From Diphasiastrum complanatum (taxonomy: Eukaryota; Streptophyta; Lycopodiopsida; Lycopodiales; Lycopodiaceae): a stretch of 64,000 nt of DNA. The DNA is taken from positions 17,080,809 to 17,144,808 of the forward strand of contig CM055107.1 in assembly GCA_029204225.1 (NCBI GenBank), given 5' to 3'. Numbering within the stretch: the first letter of the stretch is position 1; each line of letters starts with the position of its first letter. The translations under genes and the position numbers were made by a program. A model generated the notes under the pieces. The model saw only the letters and a program-made list of their open reading frames with translations, was not told the DNA's origin and did no database searches. Positions 46,001 through 56,086 of this stretch are shown here, one piece after another.

Positions 46001-46931
46001 GTGAATAACGAGTGCTGGATGCATTTCGGTATCACTGAGCTGTCGGCTTGCAAATCGGATTGGAAAATACTTTTTGTGTTCACCTGGTTGGGTTAAGACT
46101 GCTCCAATTGCATACTTCGATGCGTCTGTATGCACGTAAAACCAATTGAGTGGGCGTAAGATTGGTGCTGAAACCAATGTATCTTTAAGCTTCTGGAAAG
46201 CCTTTAGGGCTTCCTCGTTCCAATGTGGATCCATTGTGAGTTTGTAAATTGGTCGGGCTAACTCCGCAAAATCAAGAATGAAGATCCTATAATAGTTAAC
46301 ATGACCCATGAAGATATAGACTTCGCGGATCGTCCCCGTGGTGGTAGATCAATAATGATCCTGATCTTTGATAGATATGTGGCGATCCCGTGTCTTGACA
46401 CTATATGGCCGAGAATCAAGCCATGTGTTACCAGGAATTGACATTTTTCTGGATTCAGGGAGATCTGGTAGTCGCGGCATTTTCGTAACACCTTCTCCAG
46501 GTTGGATAAGTGTTCTGAGTCTGGTCCATGCATGCACAGATTGTCTAAGAAAATTTTTAGAAATTTTTGCAGATAATCTTTGAATGTCGCTTGCATGACT
46601 CGTTGGAAGGTGCTTGGGGCATTGCAAAGTCCGAGGCATCACTTTATAGGCAGAGGTTCCCCATTCCGTGGCAAATGCTGTTTTGTGCTGGTCCTGGGGG
46701 GCTATCTTCACCTGGTTGTAGCCGCTGAAGCCGTCTAGAAAATTGTAGGCCTTGGCGCCGGCTACTCTGTCGAGGACACTTTTTGTAAATGGTAAAGAGA
46801 AATGATCTTTTTTGGTGACTACACTTAGTGCCTTCAGATTCACACAAATTCGCATTTTGTCGTTCTTCTTGGGTACTATAACTATCGGTGATACCATTCC
46901 GTGTGCTCGATTTCATAGATGAAATCTGCAT
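46001..46931 (-). pseudogene. Ty3/gypsy RT and start of RNase H
   Basis: Frames on the minus strand give MVSPIVIVPKKNDKMRICVN, LDRVAGAKAYNFLDGFSGYN, QVKIAPQDQHKTAFATEWG, a frameshift, then MQATFKDYLQKFLKIFLDNL, NLEKVLRKCRDYQISLNPEK, CQFLVTHGLILGHIVSRHGI, then MGHVNYYRIFILDFAELARP, FYVHTDASKYAIGAVLTQPG, FASRQLSDTE. The YxDD box is FLDN, so the second Asp is lost and RT is dead. RNase H stops after its first third, and the sequence passes directly into the leader of the family Y ORF at about 46011, indicating a deletion of RNase H and integrase. Confidence 0.92.
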
Positions 46932-47962
46932 CCATCAGCTTCCGCAACTCCTACTTGATCAGCTCAGTACAATTCGGGTTGCAGTGATAATAATAGCTTA
47001 CCTTGGGGACTGCTCCATCCACCAAGGGTATGGTGTGTTGGACTACTATTGGTGGAATGCCCTTCAGGTCACTATAACTCTAGGCAAAACAGTCTTTATA
47101 TTCCACCAACAACGATTGTAGTCTCTTGAACTGTGTGGGTGTTAACTGCTCCCCCACATGTACTATCTTTTCTTCTTCACCTGGCTCGGCAAGATTCATT
47201 GGCTGTGTTCACACAGGTCCCTCAAAGATTTGTTCTGCTGGTGTCTGACTTTGATCAGGTTCTCTCTGGGTTTGCGGCATCATGATTATCACATCGTCCA
47301 AGGTGTAATTCTTGAAAGTCTCGAGCATCTCGTGAACTGGCGCTCGTCGAGATTCCTCTTTCAGCATATTGATCTTAGCTCGACTGGCCATTTTTTGATT
47401 TTCTGTCACCTATGTATAAGATGATGCTGTATCTGAGTCTATCTTGATTGACTTCAAGGAATCTAACACTTTCTTTTCACCTTTTTTTGTCATTTTGGTG
47501 GATTCATCCTTGTTGTCTTTCACCGGGAGTGCCGTGACATTCGCCTCATGGTTGCGAATATCAACATCCACTGTAGCTATCGCCTCTTTGGGTAGATCAC
47601 TCCACCTGGGTTCTCAATAGGCTCCGCTTACAGCCATGCTACGTTTATCATATTCATCCCAAATGTGATTGGTGTGTCCATGGTGTAACATTTGGGTGAA
47701 GAAGTACTAGGTTTTGGATCTGATTCATATTGACATGCCTGGCAGTCAATAGTTGGTAATGCATCTGCCCATATCACGACATCCGTCTCTGAATCATAGT
47801 GACCTCCCTTGGCTGGCCTTGGGCGATCAATCGTGTGATCTGTCGTGGATGATCCGTCATCAACTTTGGGTGCAATAGGTTTCATTGCCCATGTGGTTGG
47901 ATCAACCTTTACAGCCTATTCTCTGTTCTTGAAGGTGAGTTTTGTCGTACCCCAGTTGTGTA
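46932..47962 (-). pseudogene. Gypsy linker between protease and RT
   Basis: Broken frames on the minus strand: a segment at 47885-47628 (ITFGMNMINVAWL) and one at 47409-47209 (FKNYTLDDVIIMMPQTQ). The second matches YTLDDVV at 9473-9560 and VYEMDEVVVVMP at 63171-63200. The first RT residues lie near 46940-47160 with stops. Confidence 0.75.
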
Positions 47963-49860
47963 CTATTGCGCAGTCCTCAACCATGGTCTTCCCAGTAAGA
48001 CACGGTATGCAGATGGAAATTCAGGTATATCCATGACTACTAAAGTAATCACAAACTGCATGCCTGCTATCTTTAGAAGGATATCCACAACTACACCTTT
48101 GGGTTTCACACAGGATTGATCTGCCAGCTTGATGGCAAATCTTGCTAGCTTCAACCCTTGTAAACCCCATTTTTCATATAAAGTAGTGGAGATCAAATCG
48201 ACACCCGATCTTCCATCTACCACTGCTGCCTCATCCTTGTATCTCTTGTGTTTGATGGGCAAAGTGATGTTGTGTTCCTCACTTTCCCATGCTGCTCCGA
48301 TGTGGAGGACGTTACTTGTTTCTTCATATCCCTTACAATATATGGGCTCAGGTGCTACTGGCTCCTCATCCACTTTGGCCCATTCAGCTAGAAGGCTTTT
48401 CGCTTGTGGTGAAATTCGCAGTAGTTCTGCGAGTGGTAAACTAACACAGCTTGATAATAAAAGGGTGAGCCTTTCCGTGTGTGGTTCCTTGGGCTCCACC
48501 ATGTCAAAAGGATGGTTCATGTTGGTGCAACCGATCATTTTGATTAGTGCGCAGTGGTGAGCCCACTTGCGGTTCCCGTTCGACGCCAGCTGGAGGTTCC
48601 GGGGATTAACTCTTTCTTGCTTTTTTTCCTCCACTTGTGCCTTCTGTACCCAATGTCTTATTTTCTGGTACTTCCTTCTTTCTTCCCTCACATTTGGATA
48701 TGGCGCGGAAGTTGAGGGTTGGTCGTCAGTGATCGATGGTGGTGGTGAGGGAGCCACTTCCTTCCTCTTCTGCGCTCGCGTAACAGCTAACACACGAGCG
48801 TGGAATTGTCGTCCTTCTAATGACATCCCTACTGGAACTGCTGGTTGTTGTATTGCAATGAAGTTAAGAGGTGCACTGGTTCCAGGTTTAAATGGACAAT
48901 TGTTGTAACAGTGCCCATAACCGCATTCCTGACAGAAGGATGTATATTGTCCCTTTTAGAGACATTTTACAATTATGTGTCCTTCGCCACATCCGTAGCA
49001 GCTGTAATTTCTTTTGCCTTGACACTGAGTTTGAGCTGCATAGGCCGCAACATATTCATTTATGACGAGATCCATAAATGGTTCATCCGGTCCGTACCAT
49101 TGCTGCTGCTCAGTTTGAGGTGGCATTTGCATCTCTAGTTTCGCTGCTGTCAGGTCTACATGGGCCACTTGTTGATTGGCTGGCCCTGGTGGAGTAGGTA
49201 AGGCCATACGCTGTGGTTGATTTGGTGCGTCGTACCTTGGTGCCGCGTTGGGTGCCCCTTGATGGTAAGGATAAGAAGTCTGATAAGGACTTCTCTTCTG
49301 TTGAACAATCCGGGGCTTGAACGGGCAAAATGTCGTATCGGGTGATGTTGCATTGCATAGATGGCAGAATCTATGTGTCAGTTTCAGAATTTGCTTTAGG
49401 ACTGGACACTCGTTTGCTATATGGTTTTGCGTGCACACTGAACACCGTACATTTTCCTGTCTTGGATACTGCAGCTGGTTTGGTTCTGGTTGATGTGGCG
49501 TTACTGCTACAGCTCTTTGTAAGGCCTTCAGTTTCTAGTCAAACTGCGTCGTAAGTTGCTCCATCAGCTGTTTGTGTAATTTCGTCATTTGCTCCAACAT
49601 CAGTTCTGTGGATAGAGCAGATGTGGTTGATGATGATGATGCTAACGAGGGAGTAGGGGTGTGGGTGGATGGATATTCACCATCAGATCCCTCATCTTCT
49701 TCCATGATGGCATCTTCCATAGCTTCTTGTAGAGTAGCGTACTGCTCCCGTCATTTCAGTTCTCTTCTGATGCTTCGTGGTAGTCCGACTAGGAACCACA
49801 TGATCATCGCATGATCGGGAGACTGCACTCAGATCGTAAGTGTTTGACCCACTCAATATA
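47963..49860 (-). pseudogene. Ty3/gypsy gag-protease, nearly open
   Basis: The minus strand encodes the C-terminal gag with Cys/His knuckles (CTQNHIANEC; CHLCNATSPDTTFCPF; CYGCGEGHIIVKC; CQECGYGHCYNNC). A basic linker (RRKYQKIRHWVQKAQVEEKK) follows, then a retropepsin-like domain (AAVVDGRSGVDLISTTLYEK, GLKLARFAIKLADQ, YRVLLGRPWLR). From 49438 to 47963 only one stop, a TAA at 48955-48957, interrupts the frame. Upstream are a low-complexity segment (MEDAIMEEDEGSDGEYPSTH) and gag remnants with stops up to 49860, where the copia LTR begins. DGR replaces the usual DSG/DTG turn. This lies in the same orientation as, and just upstream of, the RT fragment. Confidence 0.88.
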
Positions 49861-50473
49861 TGCTGAATTCACACGTGTGGGACGCCCTACACATGTATTT
49901 TTGATCTCCTAAGCACAATAACACCATAAAGATAAGACTAGCATTGGTTGTCAATAGGAAAGCTGATCATACAAGCAATATTATTGTGTTACAAGCAAGA
50001 TCTGTCAACAAAACATAAGACAAAGCATCATAAATGCCTCTATTCGGCTAGAGAGAGAAAATAGAAAGTACAAAACTCGTGGAGAGAGAGAGGGCACAAA
50101 GAGCTTGTCTCCAAATTTGCATTACACACAAATTTCATCATTTTCTCAATGAGAGTACATCACATATATATAGATCCATGGACTCTTCTCCTACTTGAAG
50201 TTGAATTGGAGTTGTCGATCCACCTCTCAAGCTATCTAGACTTATCCAAGCCACCTCACTATGTCTAATTGTGCCACATAGTCTTTTCATGCATTAAATG
50301 TGGCATGTAAAGTACAAATGGCAATTCCTATGGTAGCTCGAGTTTCTACTTCTACCTACCTTGAATATTTTATTCTAAGATGGGTCTTTACTAAGCCAAA
50401 AGAGCTCAATTCATCTTTGGCATTTTTAGGACCCATACTCACAACATTAGATAGATTTTTCAATATTTTGACA
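49861..50473 (-). mobile_element. Copia 3' LTR (minus orientation), 613 bp
   Basis: On the minus strand it starts TGTCAAAATATTG after the polypurine tract AGGAGGAG and ends CACGTGTGAATTCAGCA. An inverted, 5'-truncated copy lies at 52311-52651. It contains TATATATA about 300 bp in. Confidence 0.9.
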
Positions 50474-50491
50474 CTCCTCCTAAAAATGTAT

Positions 50492-52070
50492 CTAATGTGG
50501 ATCAAGCATTGATCTTGAGATAAGACCAAGATTAGACCTATGCTTTGAGAAGGCACTTTTGCAAAGTGGCTTTGTGAGAAGATCAGCAATACACGAAGAT
50601 GTGTCGACATGTTCTAAGTTGATTTCACCTCCAATGAGCTTTTCCCTTACAAAATGGTGTGCCACTTCTATATGCTTACTTCTTGCATGAAAAATAGGAT
50701 TGTTTGCAAGAGCTTGTGCCGATATGTTGTCATATTTGATCAAGGTAAGATCATCCTCTTTGATGCACTTTAGCTCCATGATTAACCTCTTGATCCAAAG
50801 CACCTCTTTAGTTGTTGTAGTGAGTGCTTTGTACTCGGCCTCACAAGATGATAGAGATATGGTATCCTGCTTCTTTGAAAGCCAAGACACAAGATTGCCT
50901 CCAAGAAAGATAGTATATGCATTAATGGACTTTCGATCCATTTTATCACTTGCAAAATCAGAATCTGAATAGCCAACAATGGTTAGATCTTCATTCTTGT
51001 ACAATAAACCATAATCTTGAGTAGAAGATACATATCTTAGAACTCCAATGTTGGATCTTGGTATCCTCGAAGGATCTTTCATCACCTTTAATAGGATCTT
51101 TTACATGTTGCTCCATGGGAGTATCTATGCCTTTACAACTTTGCATATTGAATTTTCTCAACATAGAAAAGACATATCTAGATTGACAAATAAAAGCATA
51201 CTCTTCATGAAAATCAATCTCAAGGCCCAAAATGTAATGGATCTCTCCTAGATCTTGCATTATAAATTCTTTTCCTAATGCATCTTTGGTTTCTTGAACT
51301 AGCATCAAACAACTTCCACTAAGAATAATCTCATCTACATAGATTAGGAGAATGACAATATTACTACCATCAAATTTTAAGTACATAGAAGGATCATAGT
51401 CACTAAGCACAAATCCTAATGAAAGTAGAAAGTTGTTGAGTCTGGAATACCATGATCTAGGTGCTTGCTTTAAGCCATAAAGACTTCTAAATAGCAAACA
51501 CACCTTAGATTTATCCTTGATAAATCCTTGAGGCTGTTCCATGTATATCTCCTCCTCAAGATAGCCATTCAAAAAAGCGTTGGAGACATCAAGCTGAAAC
51601 AGTTTCCACTTAAAAAATAAGGCAAGAGAGATTATGATTCTTATTGTCACCATCTTTGCTATAGGAGCAAAGGTTTCTTCATAGTCAAGGCCATATATTT
51701 GTGCAAAGCCTTTAGCACATAATCTTGCCTTGTACTTGTTGATGGAGCCATCATGATTGTACTTGATCTTGAACACCCACTTGCATCCAATGATATGCAT
51801 GTAAGGTGGTGGATCCACTAGCTCCCATGTGTGGTTGGTGATCAAGGCATCATATTCAATCTTCATGGCCTCATACCACTCCTTGGTGTTGAGGGCTCCT
51901 TGAACATCTTTGGGCTCCTCATGAGAAACAACATAAGCATAAGTGGAATCAAGATCCACTTGTTTTCCTTTGTCATCATAAGTGAGCCTCTTGGGCTCGG
52001 ATCTCTCCCTCATGGATCTTCTAGGAGTGAAAATCCGAGAACTTCCATCTTCAAATCTTGACTCCTCCAT
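50492..52070 (-). pseudogene. Ty1/copia RT and RNase H
   Basis: An unusually long open stretch (52070-50991) shows the copia RT: LTYDDKGKQVDLDSTYAYVV, KEWYEAMKIEYDALITNHTW, KWVFKIKYNHDGSINKYKAR, LDYEETFAPIAKMVTIRIII, QLDVSNAFLNGYLEEEIYME, LYGLKQAPRSWYSRLN. The catalytic box is YVDEIILSG where YVDD is expected, so the second Asp is Glu. RNase H follows after a frameshift near 51030 (IVGYSDSDFASDKMDRKSIN, SLSSCEAEYKALTTTTKEVL, ALANNPIFHARSKHIEVAHH, SCIADLLTKPL) and ends 19 bp before the LTR. Integrase, protease and gag are missing beyond 52070. Confidence 0.95.
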
Positions 52071-52310
52071 ATGTTGATTGTCTTCAATAACAATAGGTAA
52101 TAGATTTTGAGGTTGCTTGATCTTTGCCCCTCACGTGCCAGCACCTGTAATTTCATACAGTACCTGATCTGGCCCATTCAATGTGGTTTGTAGTTCAGAA
52201 TCACAAGAAAACTGCAAACTAGCTAGAAGGTAGAATCTAGACAATTCCTAGCTTGAAATCTGATCAGATCTGCAAACTTTTTTATTAGATTTGCTTGTAA
52301 AACCAATTCA
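52071..52310. other. Unassigned 240 bp inside the copia remnant
   Basis: Where the integrase-RT linker should continue (a few further residues are readable to about 52130) the sequence changes to something not recognised. It leads into the inverted LTR. Confidence 0.45.
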
Positions 52311-52651
52311 ACTTCAAGTAGGAGAAGAGTCCATGGATCTATATATATGTGATGTACTCTCATTGAGGAAATGATGAAATTTGTGTGTAATGCAAATTTG
52401 GAGACAAGCTCTTTGTGGCCTCTCTCTCTCCACGAGTTTTGTACTTTCTATTTTCTCTCTCTAGCCAAGTAGAGTCATTTATGATGCTTTGTCTTATGTT
52501 TTGTTGACAAATCTTGCTTGTAACACAATAATATTGCCTGTATGATCAGCTTTCCTATTGACAACCAATGCTAGTCTGATCTTTATGGTGTTATTGTGCT
52601 TAGGAGATCAAAAATACATGTGTAGGGCATCCCACACGTGTGAATTCAGCA
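52311..52651 (+). mobile_element. Inverted copy of the copia LTR, ending at a PBS
   Basis: 341 bp, the reverse complement of 49861-50205 with small differences (GGAGAAGAGTCCATGGATCT, ATGTGATGTACTCTCATTGA). It ends GAATTCAGCA. The first 270 bp of the LTR are absent. Confidence 0.9.
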
Positions 52652-52664
52652 TGGTATCAGAGCC
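52652..52664 (+). promoter_or_regulatory. Retrotransposon primer-binding site (plus strand)
   Basis: TGGTATCAGAGCC immediately follows the LTR end. No plus-strand gag follows; a minus-strand gypsy gag begins instead. Confidence 0.9.
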
Positions 52665-53741
52665 TACCTTCAACTGCCCGTTGTTGACATTTTAGGGCAC
52701 ATGTGGCCCAATAAAATTTCAGGATTTGCTTTTTCTCTATAACCACAATTCTTGCAACTAGTGCCATCCTTAAAGGATAAATCAACAAAAGAAATACTAG
52801 AATTACCTGGCGCTTTAAAAGATTTAGGTTGCTCGCCAGATTTCTTTTGTTTTTTCTTTGGGCAATCTTTTGAAAGATGCCTCTTCTCCATGTAGGAGAA
52901 GACAACCCGCCGGTTCTCGCCTTGTCGTAGTCGACACTCTCCGATTTGATGCGTTTTTTCCCGCCTTGGGAACCGGTGTCCGCCGTCTTGTCTCTGCCCC
53001 GCTTCTTAATTTTTTTTTTTTCTGTTCAGCCTTGGGCAAAGCCTGCTCCTTGCGAGAGGCAAAATGGCCGTCATCAAAGATTTTCGCAAAGCGAACCGCA
53101 TCTTCGATTGTCTGCAGTTGGTTACGCTGCACTTCTAGTTGGAATTCCTTTGGAAGCCCCAAGATAAAATGTAACTTCAACAGGATGAGATCGATTCGCC
53201 TCGCGAATCGGGACAAATTTTTTTGGAATTCTTGGATATAGGCATCTAACGGCCTAGTACCCATCTGCACGGTGGCAAAACGCCGCCAATGCTCAAAATC
53301 ATCCAACACTGGAAGAAAAAGCCGTTTTAAAGGCTTCTTGAAAGGCGTCCCATGTAGACGGGATAGTAGCCTGCTCCTTTAGATCCTGCCACCATGTAAA
53401 TGACTTACCGTGTAAAAACATGAGAGCAGAAGCGATCTTCGTACTATCAGGTGCATTGTGCATGGAAAACAGACTATTCCATCGATCTAGCCACGACAAC
53501 ACCACATCGGGAAGTGGTCTTTCTTTTCAACTGAAAAGATTTCCGAATCAAACATTGGATATATGCCAACGGACCGCGAGTGCGTCGAAGAATGCCACTC
53601 TTGTTCGGTCGCATGCTTGGCCTGCATTTCTAAAATTTGATTTTGCAACAGATTTAGGGCCTGAACAAGCTGGTTAGTGTCTACATCAGGAGGAGGAGGT
53701 GATGAAGACGGTCCTTCACCCGAGGACATAACAGGGTCCAC
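52665..53741 (-). pseudogene. Ty3/gypsy gag with zinc knuckle
   Basis: The minus strand, with frameshifts near 53500, 53305 and 52890, reads an N-terminal Ser/Pro stretch, LVQALNLLQNQILEMQAKHA, then the capsid core LSWLDRWNSLFSMHNAP, ASALMFLHGKSFTWWQDLKE, FQEAFKTAF, RRFATVQMGTRPLDAYIQEF, RFARRIDLILLKLHFILGLP and QLEVQRNQLQTIEDAVRFAK. A knuckle remnant YMEKRHLSKDCPKKK (first Cys pair lost) and a second C-rich stretch (CKNCGYREK) follow. It is the same lineage as the fragment in GLDH intron 1. It stops at 52665 against the copia PBS, so protease and pol are missing. Confidence 0.92.
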
Positions 53742-55084
53742 GACGCTCTAAGGAAGAAGGCAAAGAAAAAACAGCAAGGGCTTCACAACAAAAGGACTTA
53801 GAGAACTTGATACCACTACTCAAGGAGACTAAGCCACAATAAGCATGCCACCTCACCCAAGGGTCACCTGGGTCACGTCCCCACCCAACTTTTGGGTCAC
53901 CGCCTTGACCTCATGGCCTTATGGCCTAAATATACACCTAAATCTCCTTTAAGGCTTGTCCTTAGACAAAGGAGAAGGTGCTGGTACAACCGTATGTTCA
54001 TGAGGAGGTGGAGGAAAAAACTTCAAATTTCCTCCCCAAAAGTGAAAAGGATGAAAGATTTACCAATTTTTTTTTGTGTGCAGGTGGAAGATTACAAAGA
54101 GGTGGATTAAGCCCAAGAAAGAGGCTAAGAAAAACAAGAAAAAGGGTACACAGTTCTGTACCTGCAGCAGGTATAGCCTGCAAGTACAACTATGTACTTT
54201 TGTTTTATTCCCCCCCCCCCCCTTTCTTCAAAATTTTGTTGAAGCAAATTCAAGGTTTACAATAGCTTTTTTTTACCAAAAGCTTATTTACAAAGTTTGA
54301 GACCAAGTTTTATAACTTACTATAAAAACTTTGTAAACTTGTATAACCTTTAAATTTAAAGTTAAACATTAAAAACTTTTGAAACAAAGTTTCAAAATTT
54401 ACAATGTACTTTAGGAGTACAAACAGGTTTCAATCATATTCAACAAAGAAAGCTTCAAATTTGAAGTTTATGTTGACCAAGCAATGCCTTACCCTTCTGG
54501 TTTACATTCAGAAAACCAAAGCTTTATTAGCTTTGCAAACTTCATTAAAAGTTTCAAGTGTAGTGTATTTATGAAGTACAAGAAAAGTTTACAAACCAAA
54601 AGATAAGGCACTTGTCAAAAGTAGTTATTATTAATAGGTAAACTAAGCTCCTCCAACATACTGATTTCTAGGAGTCCCGCAGACTAGAGCGGCTACCAAG
54701 GAAAAAATAGGACGGAAATCCTAACGCTGTACAGTACAAGTAACCAGCAAACAGGCGCGCAGATCCGTGCAGACGCGTAGGTGCCCGCGAATTTTTTTTT
54801 TTTTTTTGCATCAAACAAAAACTTTGAATGCAAAAAAATGTTCGACTTCCAAAACCCAAAATAAGGCCAAAAACGAAATTGGTTTTGAAGTTTTTTTAGT
54901 ATCGTAAAACATTCAAAAGAAACCGACTACTAAACCATAGCTAGCAAAGGTTGTTCGTTTTCAATCAAAACGACCTCAGATTGAGACGAACCAAAAAGCA
55001 AAGTTGTTCCTAAAACATCAGCTAAAAGTCAAACCAACCAATAACATAAGTTAGAGCGATTGCACCTTATTCACAATGATCGGT
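53742..55084 (-). mobile_element. Leader of the gypsy element between PBS and gag
   Basis: About 1.3 kb, non-coding, AT-rich with homopolymers (a run of 12 C at about 54212-54223 and of T at 54791-54807). No reading frame with a recognisable motif. Confidence 0.6.
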
Positions 55085-55097
55085 GGCTCTAATACCA
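55085..55097 (-). promoter_or_regulatory. Retrotransposon primer-binding site (one mismatch)
   Basis: The minus strand reads TGGTATTAGAGCC, the initiator tRNA-Met complement with one C-to-T change, two bases after an LTR end CTAACA. Confidence 0.8.
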
Positions 55098-55099
55098 AC

Positions 55100-55740
55100 T
55101 GTTAGAATCCCCATCGTCATGTCGATCATTACTAAAGCACAAACAAGTGACGAACGCTACGTTACCACCCAACCATAGAGGTACTGCCACCTCACCCCCG
55201 TGCACTGGAGCTACAGACCACCATCAAGCAAGCTCGGATCTCATGTAAACCATGGTGTCCCATACCACCATGCCTTACCCTCGACCCTCACCTACCTACA
55301 TCCTGAGGCCTAGATACTTGTCCTGACTTGACCACCAGTGGAAGAGCTCTTCATTCTCCAGGAGAAAATGAATACCAAGCTCATGGAGATCCACCTCTAT
55401 ATACATAGTCCAGGCGGGTCATCTCCCTCCATAGAGTCACGCATGACTAACTACATGTGGCAGTTGTGCACACTGATGCGGGTCCATAACAACGAGTCAC
55501 CGCGTGCCAATGAGACATTGACATGTGGCACCCAAAAGACCTATAGCTCCAGATCAGCGTTTCATCCCATAACTGAGACCGTCACCTCAAGTTTCCTGTT
55601 GCGTGGGTACGTAACACATGTTGTGCAAGAGATCACCTCTTGCGACAGTTGAACCCTCATAGACAGCCTGAACCCTCGCAGAACCTTCGCAGGGTAGTCA
55701 AATCACCTTTGAACTCTTGCAGACTATTCTGAGGTCTTAG
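55100..55740 (-). mobile_element. Gypsy 5' LTR (minus orientation), outer end uncertain
   Basis: The inner end is fixed by the PBS at 55085-55097. A TATATA element sits on the minus strand near 55398. No second copy is in the window, so the outer end is set only by where the sequence upstream of the family Y ORF seems to begin. Confidence 0.5.
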
Positions 55741-56086
55741 AAGTTTGTGAAGAAGGTCCCTACCAAAATTTGGGTGGAACTGAGCAAGGGGAAGTGGATT
55801 TCGTCTAATACGCACTCTAAATTCTACTATATAATGGCTGAATTCGAGTCATTTGTCACCTTTGCTAGCGAAGCTCTGCTCAAATTTTCATTGAAATTTC
55901 CAAGTTCTCTGATTGCGACCAAACTTCCTACAAGCTATCATCTACACATCCTAAGCCAAGATCTGCGCTCTGAACTTTAGTTCTTACCATTCGACACTCG
56001 TTATTTACAGTTCTTGTCATTTCCACATCGTTTTATCTCTTCCACCGTTTCTCCTACTTTTTCACCCTTTAACTATCACTGCTAAT
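55741..56086 (+). other. Leader of the family Y ORF, plus copy
   Basis: From CACTCGTTATT at about 56000 on, it matches the leader of the minus copy (46011 downward). Upstream of that there is no match, and a short frame at 55747-55980 is not recognised. Confidence 0.5.

Noticed and set aside
43887-46083. Family Y ORF as a capsid or accessory protein of an endogenous pararetrovirus
   Set aside because: It is next to true LTRs and a gypsy-type RT, and no pararetrovirus movement or coat motif is recognisable; coiled coil alone is not evidence.
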